Shown here in pieces: positions 32,608 through 41,324 of a stretch of 64,000 nt of DNA. Numbering within the stretch: the first letter of the stretch is position 1; each line of letters starts with the position of its first letter. A model generated the notes under the pieces. The model was given only the letters and a program-made list of their open reading frames with translations, made no database searches and was not told the origin of the DNA. A program made the position numbers and the translations under genes. Origin of the DNA: BP-133 sp040756995 (GTDB lineage: Bacteria; Actinomycetota; Acidimicrobiia; IMCC26256; BP-133); the NCBI GenBank assembly GCA_040756995.1, contig JBFLYK010000036.1, positions 10,787 through 74,786 of the forward strand, written 5' to 3'.

Positions 32608-33527
32608 GGCGTGAGCCCCGGGGTGGTGGTGAGGCGGCTGAGAAAGCCAGCCACCGCAGCGGTGAAGGCGTCGTTGTGGTCGCCGGCCACCATGTGGCCT
32701 GCCTCCGCCACGGTGACATGGTCGGCGTGGGGGACGGCGGTGAGGAACTCGGCGACTCCGTGGTCGCTGGTCACGTCGCTGCGGCCTCCCCGGATGATGA
32801 GGGTTGGTACCTGCACCCGTCGGGCGGCGTTGGTCAGGAGCCGGTTGATCTCTTCGGTGCGCTGCGTGAGGCGATGGGGGTCGTCGGCGGCCAAGTCCCG
32901 GAGGACTGTGGCGAAGCGGGGATCCCATCGCCACCGCCACCGTCCATCCGGGCTCTGTCGCAGGACCCGGGTCAGGCCCTCGAGGTTCCCGCGGGCGGGG
33001 CGGTCGGGGAGGTAGCGGGTGATGACGGCACTGGCTTCCTCCAGGGACCTGAACCCATCGAGATGGGCCGCCATGAACGCCAGCACCCGCTGGACGCCGT
33101 TGGCCTCCAGCTTGGGAGTGATATCGACCAGCACCAGGGCACGGTACAGCTGGTGGGGGGCGCCGCCTTGGGCCACCAACGCGGCCAGGCCGCCGAGGGA
33201 CGCCCCGACGACGACCGGTGGTTCCCCGAAGCTGTCGGTGACTGCCGCCACGTCGTCGGCGAACGCCTCCAGTGTGTAGGCAGCGTCGCGGGGCCAGTCG
33301 CTGTCGCCATGACCCCGCAGGTCGGCGGCTACCACGTACCAGCCGCTGCCGGCCAACGCCTCGGCGGCTACTCCCCAGGCGTGGCGGGTCTGACCCGCCC
33401 CGTGCAGCATCACCACCGGCGGAGCCTTGGGATCTCCCCAGGCCTCTCCCGCCAGCCGAAGCCCGCCGGTTCCCGAGAACCACGCGGGCCGGGAGACCAG
33501 CTCACCACGGTGGTGGTCGCCGCTCAC
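32604..33527 (-). CDS. Alpha/beta hydrolase
   Basis: 307 residues from GTG 33527, chosen because GGGGAAG lies five bases upstream; longer starts run into the operator. The fold is clear: oxyanion loop 'VVMLHGAGQTRHAW', 'VVAADLRGHGDSDWP', nucleophile elbow 'VVGASLGGLAAL' (Ser), acid region 'IIRGGRSDVT' and catalytic His in 'VAEAGHMVAGD'. Substrate unknown; esters, lactones and ring-fission diketones are all possible. First gene of a coupled three-gene operon. Confidence 0.85.
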   Translation of the reverse strand: MSGDHHRGELVSRPAWFSGTGGLRLAGEAWGDPKAPPVVMLHGAGQTRHAWGVAAEALAGSGWYVVAADLRGHGDSDWPRDAAYTLEAFADDVAAVTDSFGEPPVVVGASLGGLAALVAQGGAPHQLYRALVLVDITPKLEANGVQRVLAFMAAHLDGFRSLEEASAVITRYLPDRPARGNLEGLTRVLRQSPDGRWRWRWDPRFATVLRDLAADDPHRLTQRTEEINRLLTNAARRVQVPTLIIRGGRSDVTSDHGVAEFLTAVPHADHVTVAEAGHMVAGDHNDAFTAAVAGFLSRLTTTPGLTP

Positions 33528-33600
33528 GAGCTTCCCCACAGCCTCGGATCGTCCGGCATCTCCACCTCTCGCCCAGCAGTTACCATCTTTAGCCGTCGCA

Positions 33601-33619
33601 TCTAGACCCATAGTCTAGA
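33601..33619. promoter_or_regulatory. Palindromic operator TCTAGAC-N5-GTCTAGA
   Basis: A perfect 7-bp inverted repeat with a 5-bp spacer, about 75 bp before the chosen start of the hydrolase gene on the minus strand. It contains the same CTAGA-N7-TCTAG frame as the site at 31277. The TetR encoded in the operon is the natural ligand. Confidence 0.65.
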
Positions 33620-33643
33620 GCGATCGCCTCAAAACGAGAGGAT

Positions 33644-33674
33644 GGGTTCTTGGGAGGTGACCTCCCAAGAACCC
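33644..33674. repeat. 31-bp perfect palindrome (15-bp arms, one central base)
   Basis: The left arm GGGTTCTTGGGAGGT (33644-33658) is the exact reverse complement of the right arm (33660-33674), around a single G. As RNA it would be a very stable hairpin burying GGGAGGT. It lies between the operator of the reverse operon and the start of the forward gene at 33688. There is no T-run for a classical terminator. A cruciform-forming or protein-binding site, or a 5'-UTR switch hairpin, are options. Confidence 0.7.
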
Positions 33675-33687
33675 GGTGAGGTCGTGG

Positions 33688-34191
33688 ATGGGTTTGACGG
33701 AGTGGGGCGCGGAGCGGCGGGCGGACGACGACGCGCTGTTCCCGCATCTGTCCCGGGTGACCGGCCTGCCGCCACTCGTGGCCCAGGCTGCCTTTGACGG
33801 GGTGCGGCGGGAGCGGTGGCGGCCCGGCAATCCGGCCCGTTGGGAGGTGACGGTCCCTGGTGGTCGGCTCGAGCTCCACGGCGACGGACAAGTCGCTCCG
33901 CCCCCTCGGCCCGGCTACTGGTCGTACCGGGACGTCCCCGGCCTGATCCGGTCCCGCTGGGGGCGGGTGGTTCCGGTCCGCGTCGAATTGCTGCCGTGGT
34001 CGGATGTCCGCACGGCCTTGACCCTGACGGTGCGGGGTCCACGTTCAGGGGTCACAGGCGCGTACCGGCGGATTGGGGACGCTGCACTGGACGTGTTGTC
34101 CGGTGACCTTGAGGCCTGGCCGTTTCGTGAACTGCACGACGTGGAACCATCGCGAGGACTCGCCCTGCCCCTCACGAGCGAATGGACGTGA
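33688..34191 (+). CDS. Hypothetical protein
   Basis: 167 residues from ATG 33688, with GGTGAGG six bases upstream; GTG 33676 is an alternative immediately after the palindrome. It has 'LSRVTGLPPLVAQAAFDGVR', 'GYWSYRDVPGLIRSRWG' and a beta-rich middle. No family is recognised. The end overlaps the next gene by 10 nt, so the two probably work together. Confidence 0.6.
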   Translation: MGLTEWGAERRADDDALFPHLSRVTGLPPLVAQAAFDGVRRERWRPGNPARWEVTVPGGRLELHGDGQVAPPPRPGYWSYRDVPGLIRSRWGRVVPVRVELLPWSDVRTALTLTVRGPRSGVTGAYRRIGDAALDVLSGDLEAWPFRELHDVEPSRGLALPLTSEWT

Positions 34192-34808
34192 GAGCCAGTA
34201 CTCCGCCCACAGCCCCCGAACCTGCCGCCGGCGGGGTTACCCTTGTTCGACCGCGTGACGGTGCCGCCCGTGGGCTACTCCCCAGACCGCCGGTCGAAGT
34301 GGGCTGTTCCTGGCGTGAGCGCATTGTGGCGCCCCTGGACATGGTCTGGGCCGAGCTCACATTCGATGCCGTCCTCGCTCCGCTGGCGAACGTCAGAGCC
34401 GATGTGGCTTTGGGCGATCGGCGGGCGTGGGTGGAATTGCGTCTGTCCTGGGGGCCGCTGACATGCACGGTGGCTGGACCCGCCGCCTTCGGCCGGATCC
34501 AACCGACCGGGCATGCGTTCCTGTTGCTCAGTCTCCCCGCCCTCGATCTGGACTACCGCTGCGCCTTCGACCTCACCGCGGCCGGCGCCGACGTCACCAA
34601 CCTCCGCTCTGAAGGACAGCTGCGGTGCGGCCACCGATACATCCGGCGGTGCCCGGGGTTGCTCGCCACGCTGATGGAAGATCACCTACGCGCCGTAAGC
34701 ACCACCACAAGCCAGCGGGCGCAACGGCGTTACCAGGCGCAGATCAGGCTTGGAGGCCTCGACAACCGATTCCACATGCGGAGGACGTTCTGCGAAGCGC
34801 AGGCGTAA
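34182..34808 (+). CDS. Hypothetical protein, possibly SRPBCC/START-like
   Basis: 208 residues from ATG 34182. The first 35 residues are Pro/Ala-rich. From 'WRERIVAPLDMVWAELTF' on, the alternation of strands ending in a long helix ('LLATLMEDHLRAVSTTTSQR') recalls SRPBCC ligand-binding proteins, but no diagnostic motif is present. Overlap with the previous gene suggests a two-gene operon. About 255 bp without a supported gene follow. Confidence 0.5.
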   Translation: MDVRASTPPTAPEPAAGGVTLVRPRDGAARGLLPRPPVEVGCSWRERIVAPLDMVWAELTFDAVLAPLANVRADVALGDRRAWVELRLSWGPLTCTVAGPAAFGRIQPTGHAFLLLSLPALDLDYRCAFDLTAAGADVTNLRSEGQLRCGHRYIRRCPGLLATLMEDHLRAVSTTTSQRAQRRYQAQIRLGGLDNRFHMRRTFCEAQA

Positions 34809-35064
34809 CAGGAGCGGAGCTCCCCGCCGAAGCCCGAGAACGCATGGCCTGACCCGCTTTGGCCTGAAACGGGGCGCCGAGCCGAAGCAGCGCTCGCCGC
34901 CGGGGCGGCCGGCTGAAAGCCAAGGGGACGTGAGTCCTCGAACGGATTGAGCCGCGAACTCGCACGAGGGAAGCGACCACCGACAAGTAGCGGTCGGGGA
35001 CGGCGGCGACGGACAGCACGAAGCCGTGTCGACGACGATGATCGACTGGGCGGCCACCGCCGCC

Positions 35065-35570
35065 TTAGAGGTCGCTGAGGGCGTGGTCGTGGTCAGCGAA
35101 GACGGGGGTGACGCCAGCGTCGGCGAGCTCTTCGCGCAGCTCTTCGGCGTCGCGGGCAAGCAAGGTCGCGACTGGCCCGATCCCGAGGCGTCCCTTGCGG
35201 TAGCCGTCGAGGAGGCGCTGTTCGACACGAACCGGGGCCCGCCTGGTGGTCACGCCGGCGACCCATTGACCGAAGTCGACGCTGCGGCCGACAGAGGCGA
35301 AGAGGCACCCGGTGCCGGAACAGAGCTGGCCCCGTTCGTCTTCGGTGATTGCCCTCAGTTTGTGGAGCCGGTTGAGCATAGCCTCCCGGCTCACCCCGAA
35401 GGCCACGAGAGCGTCGACCAGCACCGCCTCGGTAACCGGGCCGTCCCCGATGAGGCGGCGGAGCCCGGCATGAGCAGTTCGCTGGCGAACGCGTCGCAGC
35501 GCCGCTCCATCGCCGGGTCCGACCCGGCGCCCTCGACGACCACCTCAACCGGGTCGTCGAAGAGGTGATG
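35065..35570 (-). pseudogene. ImmA/IrrE-type metallopeptidase regulator, 5'-truncated and frameshifted
   Basis: Reading on the minus strand from about 35570 the peptide has 'HHLFDDPVEV' (end of the HExxH helix and following strand) and 'ERRCDAFASELLMPG' (third zinc ligand region). A one-base shift near 35460 then moves to 'LRRLIGDGPVTEAVLVDALV' and 'FGVSREAMLNRLHKL', continuing to the stop at 35065, with the family's C-terminal block 'RLLDGYRKGRLGIGPVATLL'. The HE of HExxH and the whole N-terminus are missing; the break falls right after the stop of the efflux gene. So an ImmA/IrrE regulator gene was cut by the rearrangement that brought in the pump. Confidence 0.7.
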
Positions 35571-35574
35571 GGCC

Positions 35575-37179
35575 TCAGGTCATGGTGGCAGGAACCTGAC
35601 CGCTGGGGGTCCGCGGGTCGAGGGACGGGTCGGTGAGGTCGAGGGTCTCGTCGAGGAGGTCGTGGTCGACGGCCTTGGGGGTGCGGGTGAAGACGAGGAC
35701 GGTCATGGCGGTCAGTGCCAGGGTGGCGACGGTCATGGCGATGCCCCAGCCGTGCATGAAGGCGCGGCGGACGGCGTGGGCCATGGGAGCCCCGGCCTCG
35801 CCGAGGCCGGCGGCGGTGTGGAGGCCAGCGGCCACGGAGTCCTTGGCCAGGCCGGTCAGGTCCGTGGGGATGGCCTCGGAGGCGGCGATGCGGGCCCGGT
35901 AGGGGCCGTTGAACGCCGAGCCGAGAGCGGCGATGCCCAGGGCGCCGCCGAGTTCCCGGGAGACGTCGTTGATGGCGGAAGCCACGCCCTGTTTCGCGGC
36001 GGGCAGCGCGCCGACGATGGCAGCGGTGGCGGGAGTGGCGGCGAGGCCGAAGCCGGCGCTGATGACGAGGAGCCCGGCGCACAGTTGCCAGTAGCTGCTG
36101 GCGGCGCTCATCGGGACGAGGAGCAAGGTGCCCATCGCGCTGATGGCCATGCCCAGGGCGCTGATGCGCCCCCGCCCGTAGCGGCGGGCCAGCGGCTCGG
36201 CCAGCAGGGCGGTGGGGACGCACAGAGCGCCCAGGGGGGCGAGGGCAATGCCGCTGTCGAGTTGGCCGTAGCCGAGCACGTAGGAGAGGTACTGCACGGT
36301 GAGGAACATGGCACCGAAGACGGCGAAGAATTGGGTGGCCACCACCACGGCGCCGGCGGCGAAACCCCGGTGGGCGAAGACCCGCACGTCGAGGAGCGGC
36401 CGGTCACAGCGGAGTTCCCAGCGGACGAAGCCGGCGGCGGCGGCAATCCCGATGGCCAGGCCCGCCAGGGTCAGCCCGTCACTCCAGCCCCGCACCGGGC
36501 CTTCGGTCACGCCGAGGACGATTCCCCCGACGGCCGCCGCGGACAGGACGGCGCCGGCCGGGTCGAGATGGGCGTGGGCGGGATCGGCCGTGTTGGGGAC
36601 GAAGGCGGCGGTGAGGACCAGCGTCACCACGGCGACGGCGCCGGTGGCGACGAACACCGATCCCCACCAGTACGACTCGACCAGCGCCCCGGAGCCGATC
36701 AGGCCGACGATCCCGCCGATGGTGGCCGACGCCGCCCACAGGGCGATCCCCAGCCCCCGCCGGGTAGCGGGAAACACGGCAGTGATGGTCGACAGGGTGG
36801 CCGGAAAGACCAGGGCCGCGCCGGCCCCGGCCAGCATGCGGGCCGCCAGGAGCTCGCCGGGGCTGCCCGACGACGCCCCCCAGGCCAGGGCGGCCAGGAG
36901 CACGACGAGACCGGCCAGCATCATGCGCTTGCGGCCGAAGCGGTCCCCGAGCGCCCCGCAGGGTAGGACGAGGGCCGACAGGGCCAGCGCGTACCCGTCG
37001 ATGATCCACTGCAGCTCGGCCTGGTCGGCGCCGAGGCCGAGTCCGATGTCGGGCAGCGCCAGGTTCAGGCTGGTCATCCCTCCGACGACGAGCATGACCG
37101 CCAGACACGTCGGAACGAGAATCACCTCGGCGCGCCGGGGGGTCACCGGCCGGGGCACGGCTGGTTCTCGAGACGGCAT
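35575..37179 (-). CDS. MFS drug efflux transporter, DHA2 (14-helix) type
   Basis: 534 residues from ATG 37179, with AGGAAGGA upstream. It has about 14 hydrophobic segments, the motif A loop 'GALGDRFGRKRMM', the antiporter motif C region 'RMLAGAGAALVFPATLS' and 'QWIIDGYALALSALVL' typical of DHA2 pumps. It exports drugs or hydrophobic metabolites by proton antiport. It is divergent from a tetR gene with a shared palindrome between them. Confidence 0.92.
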   Translation of the reverse strand: MPSREPAVPRPVTPRRAEVILVPTCLAVMLVVGGMTSLNLALPDIGLGLGADQAELQWIIDGYALALSALVLPCGALGDRFGRKRMMLAGLVVLLAALAWGASSGSPGELLAARMLAGAGAALVFPATLSTITAVFPATRRGLGIALWAASATIGGIVGLIGSGALVESYWWGSVFVATGAVAVVTLVLTAAFVPNTADPAHAHLDPAGAVLSAAAVGGIVLGVTEGPVRGWSDGLTLAGLAIGIAAAAGFVRWELRCDRPLLDVRVFAHRGFAAGAVVVATQFFAVFGAMFLTVQYLSYVLGYGQLDSGIALAPLGALCVPTALLAEPLARRYGRGRISALGMAISAMGTLLLVPMSAASSYWQLCAGLLVISAGFGLAATPATAAIVGALPAAKQGVASAINDVSRELGGALGIAALGSAFNGPYRARIAASEAIPTDLTGLAKDSVAAGLHTAAGLGEAGAPMAHAVRRAFMHGWGIAMTVATLALTAMTVLVFTRTPKAVDHDLLDETLDLTDPSLDPRTPSGQVPATMT

Positions 37180-37208
37180 CCCACCAGTCCTTCCTCGCCG
37201 AAGATACA

Positions 37209-37221
37209 AGACATTATGTCT
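37209..37221. promoter_or_regulatory. Palindromic operator AGACAT-T-ATGTCT
   Basis: A perfect 6-bp inverted repeat around one central T, lying 30 bp before the efflux gene start and 58 bp before the likely start of the divergent tetR gene. It is the natural operator of that TetR. Because it overlaps ATG 37216, that start of the tetR frame is unlikely. Confidence 0.65.
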
Positions 37222-37278
37222 CATAGCGGAAGGGCCGGGCGACCCCGAACGAGGCTGGCCGTCGGTACGATCCACGAG

Positions 37279-37929
37279 ATGCGGCAGGAGCGGGGCGAAC
37301 CCGCCGCCCCGGGGACCCAAACCGACGCCCGAGTGGAACGCACCCGGGCGGTCGTCCTGGCCGCGGCCCGGAACCTGCTCCTCGAGGAAGGATGGGACGC
37401 GGTGACCCACCTGCGGGTGGCGGCGGCCAGTGGGGTGGCCCGGGCCACCGTGTACCGCCACTGGCCGTCCTGCGCCGATCTGCTCCATGACGTCCTGCGC
37501 CGGGAAGCGGAGATGAGTCATAGCCGCCCCTCCGGCCGGCTCCGCCCCGACCTCGTCGCCGAAGCCGACGCCCTCCGCCGCCAGCTCGGTACTCCGGCCC
37601 TGGCCGGCGTCCTCGCCGTCCTCATGGAACGATCCCTGCACGACCCCGAACTGGCCCGGGTCAAGCGCAGCGTGGTGGCCGAGATCTCCCGGGTGCTGCG
37701 CCAATGCCTCCGGGACGGCATCGCCGACGGCGACCTCCCCGCCGCACTCGACGTGAACCTCGCCGTCGCCCAGCTCTTGGGCCCCTTGCTGTACCGGCGG
37801 CTGATGTCCGCCGAACGCTTCAACCCCGCCGTCGTCGCCGCGGTCGTCGATTCCTTCCTCTCGAGCCCGGTCCTACCATGGAAGCCGACCCCCAAGCCTG
37901 GCAGGCGGGACCGGAGCGAAAAGACCTAA
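37279..37929 (+). CDS. TetR-family regulator of the adjacent efflux pump
   Basis: 216 residues from ATG 37279; the frame is open further up to 37216, but that region overlaps the operator. HTH: 'RAVVLAAARNLLLEEGWDAV', 'RVAAASGVARATVYRHWP', 'SCADLLHDVL'. The divergent layout with an MFS pump is the classical TetR/pump pair; the ligand is probably a pump substrate. Confidence 0.88.
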   Translation: MRQERGEPAAPGTQTDARVERTRAVVLAAARNLLLEEGWDAVTHLRVAAASGVARATVYRHWPSCADLLHDVLRREAEMSHSRPSGRLRPDLVAEADALRRQLGTPALAGVLAVLMERSLHDPELARVKRSVVAEISRVLRQCLRDGIADGDLPAALDVNLAVAQLLGPLLYRRLMSAERFNPAVVAAVVDSFLSSPVLPWKPTPKPGRRDRSEKT

Positions 37930-38149
37930 CCCAGATCCCCAGCCTCCCGTTCTCCGTATGGCGGCGCCCTTCGGCGGCCCGGCTCCTTGCCAGCGGTCCG
38001 GCGTCCACGACCGTCAGTGGCCTTCGTCGACCGGGAACCTGGTCCGGGCCAGTTCGTGTTGACCGGGTGCTCGCGGCGACCTTTCGCCGGTCGTTACCCC
38101 GAGGTCCATGGTTGCCAGTGCGGCGGTCGGTTGATCCAGGCCGGATTGT

Positions 38150-39340
38150 CGGAAGCAACGGATCGATGGCGCTTCGAAGGGGTTCTCGACATCACCTGCC
38201 TCTACGAGGACACCAACGAACTCCTCTTGCCGACCATCGCCGAGCGGGCCCGGTCAATCGAGCAGCGCCTTCTGGAGCAGGCCCCGCCCCGTGAGCGGGC
38301 CCTGCTCGACGATTCCTGCGGGCCGCCCGGCGCTCGAAGGGGCCCCGTCGCGTCCCTCAACCAGGATGTCGTCATCAGCAACGCCGCCGCGGCACGGCGG
38401 CTCGGGCCCGTCGACCACCCCCGCTGTGGGAGCACGCCGCCGCCCTCGCCGGCGGCGACGACGTCGGCGCCGGCGGGCACCACGGCCAGGCTGGCCGCCG
38501 GGGTCGGGCCGCGGCCGGCGGATCGGTGAGGGGGAACCCGGTCGGGGTGGTCATCGAGCTCCAGGATCGCGACCGGGACCCCTGCGCGGCGCTCGACGTC
38601 ACCCGGGCCGGCCACGGGCGCGCCGGCCGGGGCCCGGCTCGCCGCCAGCTGTGCGCCGCGGTGCGAGAGCACGCCGGGCATCGCCTACCGCTCCTGGTCG
38701 CCGGGGAGGCGGGGACCGGCAAGCTCGCCGTCGCCCGGGCGGTCCACGAATGCGCCGCCCCGGCGGAGCGGTTCAAGGTCATCGACGTCGCCCTCTGTGG
38801 CGGAGGGCGCCGGGCGGTGGTTGCGCTCGATGCAGGGCCGGCTCGGCTCCCCGGGCGGGACCCTGATCGTGTGCCACGCCGAGCTGCTCGACCACCGAGC
38901 CCTCCTCGCCCTGTGCAGCCAGCCCGACACCCCAACCGGCCGGCAGGCGCCCCGGGCGATCGTCACCCTGACGTGGACGGTGAGCGGAGCCGAGACGCCG
39001 CCGCGGTGCTGGCCGGTCGGTTCGTGGCCAGGATCGACGTGGCCCCCTGCGGGACCGGCCGGAGTCTCAGGCCATCCCCACCGAGCGCAGCCCGAACCGG
39101 CCCCGAACAATCACCCCGAAAGACGGTCATCCGGCCCGCCAACATCCAGGGCGGCCAGCGATCGGAGGCCACCGGGATGGCGGTGGATGTCGACGACGAG
39201 GCCGCCGTTGCATCCGGAACGCAGTCCGACGTTGGCGGAGGGCCAGCGGTGCCCGGTCGATCAGGCGGGCAGGACCGGCGTGAACGGCCCGGCGTGACTC
39301 CGTCACAGCAGAGATGGCCGTGCAGGTCGCCGCCATGTCA
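38150..39340 (+). pseudogene. Remnant of a GAF/AAA/Fis-type transcriptional activator (AcoR/MimR-like)
   Basis: Several frames must be joined. Frame of 38164: 'YEDTNELLLPTIAERARSIE' and 'ASLNQDVVISNAAAARRLG', the region after the GAF domain. After about 38412 another frame gives the segment up to 'LLVAGEAGTGKLAVARAVHE', a P-loop of the AAA domain. From about 38820 a third frame gives 'GRLGSPGGTLIVCHAEL' and 'LLDHRALLALC', then another shift. The N-terminal GAF region and the C-terminal Fis helices are lost or unreadable. Such activators control propane/acetone monooxygenase (MimR) and acetoin operons. The IS110 element lies just downstream. Confidence 0.65.
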
Positions 39341-39399
39341 TCAGTCGCACTGCCTGACCGTCACATATCGCCCGTAGCAGCCGCCTGTTCAGGCCTGAT

Positions 39400-41100
39400 T
39401 TCCTATGTGGGATCTCCTGTCAAGTAGTCCGTGTCCTCGAACCTGTGTTCGGCAAGTTGACTGGGCGGCGGCGCGGCGCCGACGATGCTGGGTGGGGAAG
39501 GTCGCCCCGTTCGCCTGTGCCTCGAGCACGTGGCTTCGAATGTCCTGTGAGGACTTTCTGGGGGGCCTTCCCCTTCTTGTGGCGTCGACGAGCCCGGACG
39601 TCAGGGGGGACGGTCCACTGGGCGGCGATGATGGCTTTGGCTTCTTCGGGAGTGACGGGTTTGCCGTCGTTGTCGCAGACGACGTAGGGCATGCCTCGGT
39701 CCATGACTGCCCAGGCCCGCTCGGCCAGGTTGGCGGCCACGACGCAGACGGCGCCGAGGTGGTCGTTGCCGCGTTCGACCATCTGCGTCCAGTAGATCCG
39801 GGCGAGCTGCGGGTCTTGGCGGCGGGCGGCGTCGGCGGAGCGGACGAAGGTGGTGCGCAGCAGCGACGACCCGGCTTTGGACATGGCCTGGCCCTTCCGG
39901 TGGCTGTCGCCGGTCTCACTGGCCTTGGGGGCCAGGCCGGTGAAGGATCGGAACTGCTTGCCGCTGGCGAAGCGGTGCGGGTCGCCCATGATGGCGACGA
40001 GAGCGGGACCGCCGACTTCGGCCACGCCGGGGAGGCTGCGGGCCAAGGCGCCGGGGTCGACCCAGCGGTAGCAGGCTTCACGTTCGCGGGCGTGGGCGGC
40101 GAGCTCGGCCTGGGTGGCCCGCAGGAGCCTGACTTCGCTGGCGACCTCGGCGGCCAGATCGCTGAAGGCGACCGCGGGGTCGTCGCCGTAGAGGTCGAGC
40201 GCAGCCCGGGCGGCGGCCAGCCACTCGGTGGCTCGCTCGGTGCCTTGATGGTTCTGCGATGCCTTGGCGATCACCGCGGTCAAGCGCTTGATCCCGACCC
40301 GGACGAGCTGGCGGGGGTCAGCCCACCGTTCCAGGACGGCCAGGTCGGCGGTGCCGAGCGGGCCGGCCAGCGGCGACATCGGCATCAGCTGTCGTGCCAG
40401 GTCCTTGATGCGCACCTTGTGCTCCGCCGCCATCCGGGCCAGCCGGTCGGTGGCCCGCACCCGCCGGTCCAGCGCCGCCTGCTCCGCGCCGGGCAGGACC
40501 AGCGGCTGGAGCCCGGTCGGGTCCACCAGCGGCAGCCGGGCGAGCGTGTCGGCGTCGATGCCGTTGGTCTTGGCGTGGCGGGACAAGAACCGGCGCAGGT
40601 CCGCCGCCTTGGCCGACGACACCCGGTGCACGACATGGCCCCGCCGGATAAAGAACACCGCTATCGGCTGCCACGCCGGCCCGGTCGGCTCGACCACTAC
40701 CTCAAGGCGCGTCCCCTCCGGGCAACCCGCCAGCGCCGCCTGTTCCACCTCCCCCAAGCTCTCCACGGTCGGCCACGCCTTCCGCTTCGCCACCACGTTC
40801 CCGTTGCCGTCGAGCACCCGCACCGTGTGCGCGCTGGCAATGCCCAGGTCGATCCCGACCAGGCGCCTCTCACTCATCTCGTCTCCCTTGGTCGCCGTCC
40901 GTTCCACCGGCTCGCCCGCAAAGGCAACGACAACAGGCCACGGTCCCAAGGAAGACACGCCCAACCAGCGGCTCCCACTCATGTGCTGCAAACGGGCCCG
41001 GCCTCCAAGGACCGGCCCACTTTCCTCATCCGGGGCATCCGTGGCCGGGCCGGGTATGGCAATCAGACCTACGAGGCGAGACCCTCACGGGCCACCCTCA
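39400..41100 (-). mobile_element. IS110-family insertion sequence (ends approximate)
   Basis: The element contains one transposase gene with no terminal inverted repeats visible, as is normal for IS110. The limits given are rough: they include the transposase and the non-coding stretch upstream of its start (40878 to about 41100), where IS110-group elements encode their bridge RNA. Comparison with an empty site or other copies is needed for exact ends. Confidence 0.55.
39420..40877 (-). CDS. IS110-family transposase
   Basis: 485 residues from ATG 40877, with GGGAGACGAG upstream. The N-terminal RuvC-like DEDD domain starts 'VGIDLGIASAHTVRVLD' and continues with 'VVEPTGPAW'. The C-terminal Tnp_20 domain has 'SLPGVAEVGGPALVAIMGDP' and 'FRSFTGLAPKASETGDSHRK'. 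The last 50 or so residues are basic and low-complexity and may be read-through past the true end. The recombinase acts with a bridge RNA that pairs with donor and target DNA. Confidence 0.9.
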   Translation of the reverse strand: MSERRLVGIDLGIASAHTVRVLDGNGNVVAKRKAWPTVESLGEVEQAALAGCPEGTRLEVVVEPTGPAWQPIAVFFIRRGHVVHRVSSAKAADLRRFLSRHAKTNGIDADTLARLPLVDPTGLQPLVLPGAEQAALDRRVRATDRLARMAAEHKVRIKDLARQLMPMSPLAGPLGTADLAVLERWADPRQLVRVGIKRLTAVIAKASQNHQGTERATEWLAAARAALDLYGDDPAVAFSDLAAEVASEVRLLRATQAELAAHAREREACYRWVDPGALARSLPGVAEVGGPALVAIMGDPHRFASGKQFRSFTGLAPKASETGDSHRKGQAMSKAGSSLLRTTFVRSADAARRQDPQLARIYWTQMVERGNDHLGAVCVVAANLAERAWAVMDRGMPYVVCDNDGKPVTPEEAKAIIAAQWTVPPDVRARRRHKKGKAPQKVLTGHSKPRARGTGERGDLPHPASSAPRRRPVNLPNTGSRTRTT

Positions 41101-41324
41101 GAACGCCTTTCGACGCCACCCCCCGGACCAGCCGGGATGACCATGCAACCCTGGGACCACGGACCGGTGGTGGATCCACCGTGCCGGTGTCCCTTACATG
41201 AACGGACAAGACCGGCCGGATTTCTTTGCCCGTTCAGGGCGGCGTTCAGACCGCCGTCCAGAACCGCGTTCAGAGCCTCCTCGGATCCTCCGCCGCAGGT
41301 CAGCCCACCTGCCAGGAGGTCCCG

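Noticed and set aside
35662..36966. 434-residue forward frame opposite the efflux pump gene
   Set aside because: Gly/Asp/Glu/Gln-rich low complexity, typical antisense shadow of a hydrophobic GC-rich gene.
39405..41201. 598-residue forward frame opposite the IS110 transposase
   Set aside because: Mirror of the transposase codons; no domain.
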